Shown: positions 1 to 11,871 of the stretch, in pieces
Layout: every line of letters begins with the position of its first letter
Position numbering within the stretch: the stretch's first letter is position 1
Source of the DNA: Odiellus spinosus
Taxonomy: Eukaryota > Arthropoda > Arachnida > Opiliones > Phalangiidae
DNA: 64,000 bases
Direction of reading: 5' to 3'
Assembly (NCBI GenBank): GCA_963920705.1
Contig: OY987239.1
Coordinates: forward strand, 8,000,504 to 8,064,503
Made by a program: the position numbers and the translations under genes
The notes under the pieces: generated by a model
Seen by the model: the letters and a program-made list of their open reading frames with translations, nothing else
What the model was told of the DNA's origin: nothing
The model's database searches: none

Positions 1-1995
1 TCATCTTGAACAGATGTATAATATAAGCTGTGCCTCATTCCAAGTAAACGTTCTTTCCACTGTTTTTACTAAGTATGAAATCGATGCACGCTTAACGTCT
101 ATATCCCCTTATTTCGCCTCTCACAGACTTAATGGGCCTCTTGATTTTCCATTCCTAGAGACTAGTTGTCTCGTCTCGATGTCGGCAATCCCTAGACTGG
201 TTTTTAATACAAGTTGACTCATAACTACTTTTCTCCTAAAAATACCCGTTATGGGATTGCGACGCGAGTTTCTAGACCTATATGTAGACTAATACATAAA
301 TTCGTTTACGCTGTTTCAGGCTTTGTGGTGGTAATACAAAAGTAATAGTGCGACGGCCTGTCTCTCTCAATCTCTCTCTGGTATATAGTGAAAATATAAG
401 TGAACGTAAGCTACGTTCACACGACACTTTTGAACCGTTTCGAACGTTCAAATCTACTTTTTACGATACTAATTTTGTTTCTTGATCAAAGATCAACCCG
501 GATCACCCCAAAATTTTATAATTTAACGGTTAAAAACGTTTTCAAAGTGTGTGAACGCGGTTATTTGTATCACACCCGTTGCTATGGGAAACGCGTTGAG
601 CCTAAATGAGGCAAGATAGCCAATCAGAATGAAAACTAAGAAAGCGCCACTTCTTAATAGATCCGAGCGATGTTGTCACAATTTCGAAATTTCTAACAAT
701 TGGGTTGATTCGATTTTACAAGTGATGCCGACACCGTTTTTGTCGAACGACTATGTTTTTTTTTTTTTTTTAGCTTTTATGCACTATTTAAATTTTTTGA
801 GAAACTGAAAAACAAATTGGCAAAATAGCCATCCTGCGTTTCCAAAATTGTAAATAAACCCGCGAGCTGACGTGATAAGCATCTGGACCATGATTGGACG
901 AGTAATCGCGCGGTTTCGCCCCTAAATTGATCAAGATAAATGGCCGTTTCAAGACTAGTAGTATTTACAATTTAGTTATTTCGATTTCAACCTTTACCGC
1001 TGTTCAAGTAAAGAAGACGACGACAAAGACCACTTAGGCCTTGGCCGCCAAATTTAGAGGGCCAAGTTGAAAGAATGGTTTGTTACAAATACAAAATTAT
1101 ACAAAGGAGTTATTTTCTTTGACTCGCCAATGACTTTTAGTCGAAGATCTAGTCACGTGTCTTAGGTTATGATGTATTGTACCTAAACACTAGAAAGATA
1201 TTATTTTTAACCCATTTAGAAAGGTCAAAATGGAGGAAATTGGGTTCAACCGTAGAGGTTCTTTGTCAAAATATGCAAATATTTGCTTAAAAAATTTAAC
1301 AGAACATTAAAATCGTTTTCAAGCTACATTTTTAAATTTTACTGTTCCGATAATTTTGTTATGACATTAGATTTTGAAGTGATAAAAATAGGTGACAGCC
1401 TCAATTTGATAAACGAGAAATGTAATTTTCTCTGTTGTCATAATATTAACCTAGACCAAAGAGCATTTACCGTATACGTTACACGGAACTGTTATGGCTC
1501 TTTTTGATTCGTGCTTAGTCCTCGGAGCAATTCATGCTGGCTTGTTCGCGACAATAGCCCTCCTTGTCTAGTATAAGCTCTTTGGTTTGATTGGAATATA
1601 CGTATAAACAGAGTCTGTTTATTCTATCACAAATCAATAACGGTGTTGGTAAGGGATAAAATTGAAAATTTCCTTCATATACCAATTTAATCTGCCTGTT
1701 ATTTCTATGGAAACCGCAAAGCGTCTTTGATGGGATTCAGTGTATCCTTCCTAATTATTGACGAGCTCATATCAGATATACGTTCAGTCGCGTTTAAATT
1801 CGATAGCTGTGAATATAGTTAATTAGTGAGAAAACAACAGATACCCCTCTGTCGTTCAAAATCCAAACACATTCCACTTTTGCCAAACTTTTTTGAAACA
1901 GTTTTTAAAGCTAATATGTGGTCATAACTTGAACACACTTTTCTATGTAGATTATTAATTTAACATTGAAAATAACGTCGTGTAATACCCTTTCC
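1..1995. other. No recognisable gene
   Basis: AT-rich sequence with only short spurious open frames (the longest is about 74 codons). None resembles a known domain, and no convincing splice-bounded exon was found. The missing 5' exons of the IR-like gene at 3023-7636 could lie here or further upstream, but I could not identify them. Confidence 0.5.
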
Positions 1996-2129
1996 AGACG
2001 AGGCGTAACTAGCCGGTTTAATCAGATTTAACCGAGGTTTAATCACAATTAAACGAGGTTCATGGAACTGAGAAAGCTACGTAAACCTCAGTTAAATCGG
2101 ATTAAACTACGGCTAATTACGTCTCGTCT
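1996..2129. repeat. Small inverted-repeat (MITE-like) element
   Basis: The ends are inverted copies: AGACGAGGCGTAACTAGCCG at the left matches, on the other strand, ACGGCTAATTACGTCTCGTCT at the right with a few changes. The subterminal parts (TTTAATCAGATTTAACC and its counterpart) also pair. It is about 134 bp with no coding capacity. I saw only one copy in the window and no clear target-site duplication. Confidence 0.6.
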
Positions 2130-3022
2130 TATTACTAGGTTCCTCCTCGACTAATAACATAAAGGGAACCAGTATTTTAAAGGATTTCGTCTCTCAATCA
2201 GGGGACCTTCGGAAATGGATGATCGACTCAATGTATCCGTTTTTTACACCCATGTAGGTGTCCACTAAGGCAATTACTATTTTCTATTAGATCCGGATGT
2301 TTTTTTGGCTGATAGTATTAAGCTAGGAGACTTAACACGCCAAAATTACGTCCGCTTCTAAGCGTGTGCGACAGTTTAGAAGGTAAAGACGAAAAAACAA
2401 AATCTTAATTCATTTTTATACTTAGGGTAGCTTTGACAGAAGATCGGATGACCTATTTGAGAAGATAAGCACTCATTATAGGTTCGCTACACCATTTTAT
2501 TTGATTAACCACGGAGTCAAACACTGCACTGTCACAGCCATGCACTCCAAGCTGAACTCAAAGCACTATCAAAGCTGAACTCAGTGAGCACTGGTGTACA
2601 ACGAAGATAAGTGTCTCTGCCCCGCGCGCTGCTGTCAACTCATTAGTAAGAAACTTATCTTCCACCGCGCAAGGTTATGATATTTTTGACAAGTGATATG
2701 CAGGGTTAATTTCGTATCACGACACATAGACTTTGCCCATAAATTGTTTTCTCTACGTTAATTGGCTGAAATATTTCCACATGGACTGCACGTTTTTGTT
2801 TTAAAGGGAAGCTTGGACCTTGCAATTTTTTACCAATATGTCTAATATCCATCTTTCGAAACAGAGTCAAGAGTGTGGAGCATAAAGAACTAAAGGTAAA
2901 TTACGTTTAATTTAAATCATTTTTCGCTCTAGATGGTAGTAGATGCGATGGGGCTGTTTCTCGGACCATCTCTGAAATAAAGTGATAGACGTTTTTCAGT
3001 ATTCATTGCATTTTTTTTCCAG
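2130..3022. other. Non-coding flank upstream of IR-like gene A
   Basis: No domain-bearing frame. Around 2505-2616 there is a degenerate hairpin-like stretch (AAGCTGAACTCA twice, GGTGTACA, GTGTCTCTGCCCC) related to the GTGTCTGACCC foldback family seen at 16612-16711 and 55556-55728. A weak possible splice donor (CTAAAG/GTAAAT near 2893) could end an upstream exon, but the candidate exon has no recognisable sequence. Confidence 0.4.
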
Positions 3023-6000
3023 AAGTTGGGAGGCTATGACTTATATCCCGAGAACATCGATAGAATAATAAATGAAGGAATAATTGGTTTAAACGTTATT
3101 CCATTGGCGCCGATTGGCAATTTGGATCCGCAGCATTATTACACGATGAACCCCCCGCTGGTGTGGAATAGTTCCGGCGCAATCTTTGACATTGACATTC
3201 AGGTAAGACAAACTCGTGATCAAGCGGCGTGATACTCTCCAACTATTGTAACGGCGTTTTTCGTTTCTCGTCCCAGTCAGCGTTGTGTTTCTTACTGCTG
3301 ATGCTTCTGTCCGCCGGCACGGTTTACTTCTCTACGAGATGTCTCCGAAGAAAGTTTCCGAGAACCAGCGGATTTTGGACAATTCTTTGGGATTATTTCG
3401 CTTCTTTGTTCTACGAGCGTAAGACATTTGAGCTTTCTCCAAACCATTCAGCCAATGATTTTCCACCCAATATTTGTCCACCTAATTATCACATAACCCA
3501 ATAGTCGTTCACCCAACTATCGCATCCATCCAATTAATGCATTCACCCAATTTTCGTCCACCGAAAAATCAGTTTCTCAATGACCCAATAGGGATTCCCC
3601 AATTTTCTTTCTGACATTTTGGGTACATCAAGTGGGGTCTGATATTATTAGCCACGCCTTCACTTCGCTCGACATTAATCTTTCGTATCGTTTCAAGCCT
3701 TCCCCTTGGACTCAGGCGTATCGTCGATTCGGTTGGCGCTTGGTTTCTGGTTATTAGGTTTTACCATTTTCAGCAACGAAATCAACGCCGTCTTCAAAGG
3801 GAAACTTTCCATCAAAGAATACGCCATTGTCAGAACCGAAGAAGACTTGAACAAGCTAGGTTACAAAAAGGAATATGAGGTACTTTAAAGCACTTACGGG
3901 CGTTTTTAGGAATTGAAGCTGAGAGTTTCATTGTTCTTCATATTTTCCAGCATTCAACATTTAAACGCTATAAGAGGGAAAGTAAGAGAGATGGGAATTT
4001 TACTCCCGCGTTATTTGGCGATCAGACGACGAAGAGGGACTAAATATCAACCGTAGGCTAAATATAGGGAACTGTCCATTGTCAGGGACGTGATAATACT
4101 TGAGGGGGGTCAAGGACGGCGACTGAAAAACTGTCTATATAGGCACTCTGTTAAACACCTTTTACTTTATTAGCTCCGGCCAAGTTCAACAAAGGTTTTC
4201 CCCCGCTGGTTCCCGATAGGCGTTTGGAGGTCCGGCGTTTCACGTTGACTCTGGTGAGCTCAGGTAACTGCGATTCCTGATGAGATTAGAATTGTATTTA
4301 AAAGAGTTTAAGGTTTTTCAATCCGCCCTTGTTTATCCCACGCGGTAATGATGTTGTACTCTCCTCTTGGTGTCGAATCGCCGAACAAAATATATGATGA
4401 ATTAATTCTCGCGTACCTGCCGGTGGTAGAGATACAAATAGTTTTCGCTGAAGACACGTTTATCTATTTGATATAGAATTCGGGAAAATATCGATTTGCT
4501 ATTTGTCGAGCGCAGACATAAGTACAGATGATTATAAATGGTTCTACATGTCGCCTGAACCCACTCTGAAGCTTCGCACACGACTAGTATGGCTGGGTAT
4601 TAACGAGTCGAGCCCGTTCAAGTACGACCCTCAAATACACGAAACCATCAAGAACTGGTAAGTGACATTAAAACACCACACGGCCAAACATATAACTCGG
4701 GGCCCGATTCAGACACTGCGGGCAATCTGATTTTGGGACAGATTCTTAAATATTAGGTTCGCGATTTCCCGACCAAGTTTCATTTTATCCCGCATCATGG
4801 AGCCACTCACTAGAGGCGCGACTACTACCATCTCCCACGGCCAACTTTTATCGGTTCCTTGGTCGTCGCCAGCCCATAGATATCGTATATATATAACTGG
4901 CTAGATACCGTATTAAATCTAGGGAAAATACGGGAGGTATAGATAGCAGACTACGGCTATGGAGACCTACAATGCTGGGGAAAAATCAGATCAGCGCCAT
5001 CTATACCCGAAAATGGAAAGCTCAAAATGCGAGAAGTTTAATTTTCCCGCTTCGGCCAGAAAATGTTTTTTTTTTTTAATATTATTCGACAGAAGAGAAT
5101 GAAATCGGCTCAAAACGTGTTAAAAAAGTTGTTTTTTACATGATCCATCAATTTTTAAAAGGTAAATATAACATATATATTATTTAAATCAATAAATATT
5201 ATTTGGTTCGCTAACCCTTGGCCTTCTCTATAATGGAATTTCAGTTTAACTCTGCTTACAATTACGATACAAGTTCTAGAACTGACTACAAGACGAGCAA
5301 AATGGGTGAATATTTTGACTTTGCATGACAAGGGAAGCGTAATCCTTTTCAAATAGATTCAATTAAATTACCTACACGCAAAGTTTCATGATCAAATTTT
5401 AGAGGTAAAACATCAGAATACGTCGGTTTTTGCAGATTCTTCGTATAAATAAAAAATTGTTGAATAAACACTACCAAAAAGTGTAATTGCTTAAGTATAA
5501 ACCTTGGAAGGTATTGCTTGCTTTGAAAGAAATCGTTTGCCATTTCGGTGGACAATATCACTTTCCAAAAAATGTTCGCTGCAAATGAAGGAATTGGAAT
5601 TAGGCCTAAAATCATCTAAATCAACAGCCTCAATCCATTTGGCATGTAATTCCGGGTTGGATATGGGAAATCTATAAATTTGCATGATATTAGTTATTAA
5701 TTTACTTAATTCTTGAGTAGTTTTGTTCATACATGTGAAAAGATATTTCTTTTCTAGTGGTTGACTTATTACGGCAATGTGAAAACGAACAGGTTTTAAC
5801 CATTTAGTATTAAAAAAAAAAAACACTTGCTTCAAAAATAGCCGAGCTTTATTTCTTATAGTTTCTTTACAAAAGAAACAGAAATTCCCGCGGGTTTTTG
5901 AAAAAGCATTTAATTAGAGGTTCCAGGTATCTAATATAGATGGCGCTGTTCAGATTTTTCCCCAGATAATAGCCGTCGTCTGCTATTTGTCCCCTCCGCG

Positions 6001-7636
6001 TTTTACTCCTCGGGCCTAACCCAGGGAAATGTATCTAGCCAGTTATATATACGATATCTATGCGCCAGCCCGCCCGCTAAGAGCCCTATAGCCGGTACAA
6101 ATATATTGGGATCTTTTTTCAAGGATCTGATTAAAGTTGGCCGTCGTCCAATATATGGTATGCTATTACATTTTTCCCGCGAAAATTTTTGTCGCGGAAG
6201 AAAAATGTGAAATTAATTAATTATTTTTGGGCACTTTCAGTCACCTTTTAGTCTTAAAAAACGTCACTATAATTCGCCCTTTTTTTTTAAATGGTTAGTC
6301 CAGCGCCTTTTCTAATACTAGCTCTCGAAATACCAGCTACAAGGTTTTTATTTTGGTCAATTTGCAAGTTGTCCGAGATAGATGTCATTTTCCTGAGGTT
6401 ATTACGTAATGAATAACCAATCGCGAGTCTCGCGTCGCTAAGAGCCAATTAGATGAGGCTCTATCGAAGATCGTAGAACCCCTAGCAACATCTAGGTGGT
6501 AATATAGAGATCTCGAGTTAAATTTACGATTTGATTTAGAAATTATTAATTTTAAATATAAATATTTTAAAATCACCGTTTAATTATTTGACACTTAAAA
6601 TAAATCCCAATTAATTCTTACTAATACGTATTGTCGGTTACTAACCTAACATTTATGAATTTTCCGCCTACATTTGAATTTACCGCCTTTTTTATCCTCA
6701 AGAAAGCGACATCTAACGATATTTTTGAAATCGGCGTGCCCGCGCTCAAAACGCATACTAGTGGCGAAAAAAAAAAAAAAAACGTTCGCTTGGTGCAGCG
6801 CGCGTAGTACCCCCGCGTATTACCCCATGCAGGTTTTTTCCTTATGTCGCTATAGCGCCCCAAGTAATGGCTAAATGGTGTATTTAACTAGCCACAAATA
6901 TTTAGTAACAAAATTCAGCCAAATTATACAGATAAAGATAAAAACGACATTATTACAAATGCCTACCTTAAAATTCGACCAGATATTACAAAACAACCAT
7001 AATTTCCACCAAGAATTCATTCAGGTTCCATAAGAATATGGGAGGGCCGCGATTCAATAACCATCCTCCCAAACTTTGTAGCAAAAGTTCGTCCGCTTCG
7101 AATCGATTTTTCAAGTAAATCGCTCCTGACATCTATTATTAACCCGCGCCACTAACGACCTTGACATAATATTTTGGGTAATAAAAATGGAGCCGACCGA
7201 AAAAAGATCTAAGCGTACAAATGTTGCGAAAATTGCAGACGAACTTTTGTTACAAAGTTTGGGAGGATGGTACCAGAGGCTAAAGCTATGCTCCCATATT
7301 CTTATGGAACCTGAATGGATTCTTGTTTCCACCAATACATTACAAGCGTTACTAAGATATTTAAAATGGATACTTCGTAATTTCCATTTTAGGGAAATAC
7401 GATTGTACGAAGGATCATCTGGATCAACTTACGAACCAAATATATATCGAGCTCAATACCAAAGTAACCATCTCGATATTAACATCGAGCAATTGTTCAC
7501 GCCCTACGAGATTGCCGATCTGGCACTTCCCTTTAAAATCTACGGATACGGATTGGCAGCGGCATTCGCTGGCAAATTACTAGAAGCAACCCTAGCAGTT
7601 TTCAAAAATCGAAAACCGGAACGAAAAATGTTTTAA
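3023..7636 (+). CDS. Ionotropic-receptor-like chemoreceptor A (3' seven exons)
   Basis: Join 3023-3202, 3277-3418, 3698-3879, 3951-3981, 4174-4263, 4477-4657, 7393-7636. All junctions are GT/AG with compatible phases, and the exons give one uninterrupted 349-residue C-terminal protein. In the spliced product a hydrophobic segment (about 61-85, TM1) is followed by a re-entrant pore-like segment (FWTILWDYFASLFYE, 93-107). A second TM (about 119-136, RLALGFWLLGFTIFS), an S2-lobe EEDL motif (154-157) and a last TM near 316-340 follow. This is the order of the iGluR/IR family (TM1-pore-TM2-S2-TM3), so the product is probably a ligand-gated cation channel of sensory neurons. Exon 4 is only 31 nt. 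The N-terminal domain and S1 are not visible, and no initiator Met is assigned. A paralogue with the same exon phases lies at 52259-58036. The family call is from topology and motifs, not a database match. Confidence 0.72.
4875..6062 (-). mobile_element. P-element-like DNA transposon (decayed), in intron 6 of IR-like gene A
   Basis: Inverted ends begin CATAGATATCGTATATATA at the left and mirror at the right (TATATACGATATCTATG). Inverted similarity continues inward for more than 120 bp. The element is flanked by the perfect 8 bp duplication CGCCAGCC (4867-4874 and 6063-6070). It carries a THAP-domain relic on the minus strand. An 8 bp target duplication, CAT-starting inverted ends and a THAP domain together fit the P superfamily. 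No full transposase is present, so it is non-autonomous. A fragment of the same element end occurs at 45519-45662. Confidence 0.8.
5503..5670 (-). pseudogene. THAP zinc-finger fragment of transposase
   Basis: A 56-codon segment encodes FPISNPELHAKW, ICSEHF and a terminal AIPSK motif. These are the C-terminal landmarks of the C2CH THAP DNA-binding domain (FP..P.L...W, C..H, AVPS). The first zinc-binding cysteines are not in frame upstream. A splice-acceptor-like AAATTTATAG directly precedes the segment and a possible donor (AAG/GTTTAT) follows it, so it looks like one exon of a former THAP transposase. It sits inside the inverted-repeat element at 4875-6062. Confidence 0.75.
7011..7325. repeat. 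Palindromic MITE, family Q copy 1
   Basis: A foldback element with ends CAAGAATTCATTCAGG... and ...CCTGAATGGATTCTTG; the two halves are inverted copies over roughly 120 bp. It is flanked by TTTCCAC (7 bp, counting the terminal C/G as element) or TTTCCACC (8 bp). It lies in the last intron of IR-like gene A and ends 67 bp before the final exon. Its sequence produces a false ATG-bearing open frame that runs into that exon. Other copies are at 46799-47114 and, as a half, 14149-14245. Confidence 0.85.
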
Positions 7637-8832
7637 AAGAAAATTTGAAAATGTCACTTCAGACATCCGAAATCATAACCTGTCCTTCTGGATCTTTGTT
7701 CACAAAGACAATTTTGAAATAATATCTGTTTCTTCAGTCTTACAATATATTGTAAGCTTCTATATCAACAGAGTAATTATTGTTTCTTGCACACCAATAT
7801 TCGGAAGTTACAAAATCTAATCAGCACAATGACAGATAATGACAAAATGAAGTTTTAATTGATGCACGAGCACCGATAAACGGGCCGAAAAAACATCTAC
7901 TGAACGATGGAATAAAAAATTGATTGCGAATTTTTCAACTGATTAGTTTTACAATTTTAAAATAACGAAATATTCGAGTTTCATAGAAGTATATTATATT
8001 CAAGTGCAGTGGCGCCGAAACACTCGGGCTAAGCAGGCTATATAGTCTATTTGGAAAATTTGATAGGGGTCCGAAAAATTGGAGGAAATGGGCCCAGAAT
8101 TTTTTGAAACCGGGCCCTAAACTAAACTAACACATGGAAAAACTTGTCAGAATTGTGAAGCCGGACTCGCGATGGATTTAAATTGATGGAGAGTTTTAGA
8201 ATAAAAACATCTAAATTTTACAAAAGTTCCAAAATAATGTTGAAAGTATCTTTTAACCGAACTTTCATGAACAAAAATTAATTAATTAATTAACATAGAA
8301 TTTTTTACTTTCTCAGTACAATTAAATCAACATAAAAAATTTATTAATAGGATAAAACGAATTATAGGTTTTATGGGTATTATTGGTACTTTAGGAACCC
8401 TGTTGTATGTTAAGTTATCCTATAATAATCATCAGTAAAACCGTGTTTCCTCATTACCGTTTATCAAGACTGCCTTGAATAATTATGTAGTTTCAGCACG
8501 TAATAAGTTAAGCTCGCATCTATTTCTAACAAAAACAATGGATAGAATAAAGAGTAAGCTTTGTACGCGCTGTCAACTACGAACTTACTCAACCAACCGT
8601 AAGTCAGCTCCATTTTAGGTTATAATATGATCTAGACTAAGAAAAATCCATTTTTAAACACAACGTCGTTCGTTTGGTCACGCATCCTTAAAAAAGGCGC
8701 CTCGTCTAAAATCTGAACACCACGTGATCACGAATTAAAAATTAATAGAGTAAGACCTTGGTAAAACCATAGACTAACAAAGAGTTTCACGTTGCGTAAT
8801 TACCGTGATCCAACGCACCATCTGGGTTTGAA
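7637..8832. other. Non-coding interval downstream of IR-like gene A
   Basis: It holds the presumed 3' UTR of IR-like gene A and AT-rich DNA. No coding frame of interest was seen. There is no sharply defined poly(A) signal that I would choose over others in this A-rich sequence. Confidence 0.4.
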
Positions 8833-9168
8833 CAGAAGCCGATGAAACCCTCCTTTGAAGTCTACTACTCTAATGTTCCATATAGCGCTCCTCTCTGTAT
8901 GGGTAAAATTCACAATTTTACGAGTTAGAAGGGGTCTTACTTCATCCCCACTGTCTACGGAAAATTAGAAATTCTCTCTCTCCACAAACGACGACGTTTT
9001 TGGACGAACTCCAAGGCTGCTAGAGATATTCGCTCGACGAACTCCCGCTCCGAAAATATCTACCGTTAGGAGGCGTACGAATCGCGCCTTTTGAGAATAA
9101 CCCATACAGAGAGGGGTGGACAAGACCCGGGAGTAATAGACTTCAAAGGAGGGTTTCATCGGCTTCTG
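8833..9168 (+). repeat. Palindromic MITE, family M copy 1
   Basis: About 336 bp, from CAGAAGCCGATGAAACCCTC to the inverted GGGTTTCATCGGCTTCTG, with inverted similarity over about 70 bp. It is flanked by the perfect 7 bp duplication GTTTGAA (8826-8832 and 9169-9175). It has no transposase. Its terminal repeat generates the recurring spurious peptide MKPSFEVYYS. Confidence 0.93.
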
Positions 9169-9437
9169 GTTTGAATAATATGAAGATAGAAAAGTTCTAA
9201 TCTTTGTACAAAATGTTTTTTAAAAGGACAGGAAACCAATGCTTGATAATACTGCGAAATTTAAGAAGGGAATTTCACCACTTTGGCTTCCATAAAAAAA
9301 GCCTTGTTAGTAAATATTACATTACAGTTAAAGTGTGGTTTTAAAAATTTGTCTATTTTTAATACCAGGATACTGGAATTAAAGAATGTTATTTTGAATA
9401 TTAATTGAAATTAATATTTTTATTTACAGAAGAAATA

Positions 9438-9978
9438 GAGCTCGGAATCGGATCGATCCAATATCTTCTGTTATTCGTATATTTTCGGATAAATTGTTTG
9501 TAACTAAAAAATGAAATTTGCATATTCGTATAATTGTTAAATGTATAAGGTTAACCCGAAGATAAGCCTTCGCCGCTTTATCTATCTACAAATTACTCGT
9601 TTTCAAACGTATAACGATGGATAAGAAAATTCAAATTTCCAGAATTAGTCTTAAATATAAGAAAAATATTTCAAATTGACTTTTAATTCGAAGGATATTA
9701 ATAAAACAACGAAACTAAGATTTTAAATCATCTTTTTATTCGTTATTTTTCACGAAAATAAATTTTGAATGTTTTTTATCCGAACGTATAACGCGGATAA
9801 TATTCTAAGATAAGGCCATTTTTGGATAAAAACGGATATGGATTATGTTTTTTACAGTTTATCTTCGAATAAGTTAACTCGAATGAAAAATCGTCTATTT
9901 TTAAACAAACAGATAATATACATCAGAATTAAGTAAATTTTATCCAATTAATAAAAAATATACGAATTCCAAGCTCTA
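9438..9978 (+). repeat. Family R element, copy 1
   Basis: A ~540 bp AT-rich element starting GAGCTCGGA and ending TTCCAAGCTCT, so its own ends are inverted. It contains short near-repeats such as AACGTATAACG and GGATAA. The reverse-complement copy is at 11872-12382, and further copies are at 12788-13248 (+) and 13692-14146 (-). Confidence 0.85.
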
Positions 9979-10320
9979 GGCATTATTTTTCCGTCATGAT
10001 TTTCCTTCAAGTGTGAATTAATTAATCTAACTAGTAAAAATGACCAAAGGAATTAAGAGATGCGTTTGATGTAGACTTCAAATCTGAGCGAGCAATTGTA
10101 AAATAAATTGTAATATTTTATACTGATCTTGGGAGTAGGTTTTCAAAGTTGAAAATGGTCTTTTTAAATATCACGTGGGGTGGACCTTGAAAAATTGAAA
10201 CACCATTATTATACCACCCATTAAAGTCAGACTGAACGAGCAAAAGATTATAATATGGTTCGCCTACATAATATCATGAAAAGCAATTGGAGATTGAATA
10301 GGTACCTACCACACAAAACT

Positions 10321-11482
10321 ATTTAAAATATATAACATGTCTACAATTTAAAATATATAACATGTCTACAATTTAAAATATATAACATGTCTACAATTTA
10401 AAATATATAACATGTCTACAATTTAAAATATATAACATGTCTACAATTTAAAATATATAACATGTCTACAATTTAAAATATATAACATGTCTACAATTTA
10501 AAATATATAACATGTCTACAATTTAAAATATATAACATGTCTACAATTTAAAATATATAACATGTCTACAATTTAAAATATATAACATGTCTACAATTTA
10601 AAATATATAACATGTCTACAATTTAAAATATATAACATGTCTACAATTTAAAATATATAACATGTCTACAATTTAAAATATATAACATGTCTACAATTTA
10701 AAATATATAACATGTCTACAATTTAAAATATATAACATGTCTACAATTTAAAATATATAACATGTCTACAATTTAAAATATATAACATGTCTACAATTTA
10801 AAATATATAACATGTCTACAATTTAAAATATATAACATGTCTACAATTTAAAATATATAACATGTCTACAATTTAAAATATATAACATGTCTACAATTTA
10901 AAATATATAACATGTCTACAATTTAAAATATATAACATGTCTACAATTTAAAATATATAACATGTCTACAATTTAAAATATATAACATGTCTACAATTTA
11001 AAATATATAACATGTCTACAATTTAAAATATATAACATGTCTACAATTTAAAATATATAACATGTCTACAATTTAAAATATATAACATGTCTACAATTTA
11101 AAATATATAACATGTCTACAATTTAAAATATATAACATGTCTACAATTTAAAATATATAACATGTCTACAATTTAAAATATATAACATGTCTACAATTTA
11201 AAATATATAACATGTCTACAATTTAAAATATACAACATGTCTACAATTTAAAATATACAACATGTCTACAATTTAAAATATATAACATGTCTACAATTTA
11301 AAATATATAACATGTCTACAATTTAAAATATATAACATGTCTACAATTTAAAATATATAACATGTCTACAATTTAAAATATAAAACATGTCTACAATTTA
11401 AAATATATAACATGTCTACAATTTAAAATATATAACATGTCTACAATTTAAAATATATAACATGTCTACAATTTAAAATATA
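10321..11482. repeat. Satellite array of 25 bp units (~46 copies)
   Basis: Head-to-tail copies of ATTTAAAATATATAACATGT plus CTACA. Units are almost identical; the variants I saw are two adjacent units with TACAAC near 11230-11270 and one with TAAAAC near 11381. There are no spacers between units, so this is not a CRISPR-like array. It is flanked by inverted copies of family R. Confidence 0.98.
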
Positions 11483-11629
11483 TGCACACGCCTGTTCTAC
11501 TTCATTTCTTGTAAGATATTCTTTATCGTTGTTCAACCTTATCTTAGCAACGTGTAAAAAGCTACAAAACCTCTATCTCTTATCTAAGCGTTTCTTAGAG
11601 ATAGGCTTGGCGTACTCCCAGGGCCGGTT

Positions 11630-11870
11630 GAAGGGGGGGGGGGGGGCAGAGGGGTCACCTGTCCCCGGACACTGACCAAATGGGGGCGCCCAATAAATCT
11701 GGATATACCCAAATCCGAGCGATTATTTTACTAAAATATGGAAAAACTTGACGTTAGGTACTGAATTTGAAATTACTCCTGGGCGCCAACCTATTGAGGG
11801 GGCGCAATGAAAGTTTGACTTTAAAAAATAGTGGCGTGTATAATCCCCCCCCCCCCCCCCAGCGCCAAAT
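11630..11870. other. Repeat fragment with long G and C tracts
   Basis: Contains a run of 14 or so G near 11634 and a run of about 14 C near 11847, with GGGGGCGCCC and GGGCGCC motifs between. No coding capacity. It may be a transposon relic, but the family was not recognised. Confidence 0.5.
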
Positions 11871-11871
11871 T

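Noticed and set aside
7187-7636. 149-codon frame with its own ATG
   Set aside because: The first part is family Q MITE and intron sequence; only 7393-7636 is homologous to the receptor paralogue, and a good acceptor lies at 7392.
10321-11482. Possible CRISPR-like array
   Set aside because: Units are contiguous with no unique spacers, and the context is an intron-bearing eukaryotic genome.
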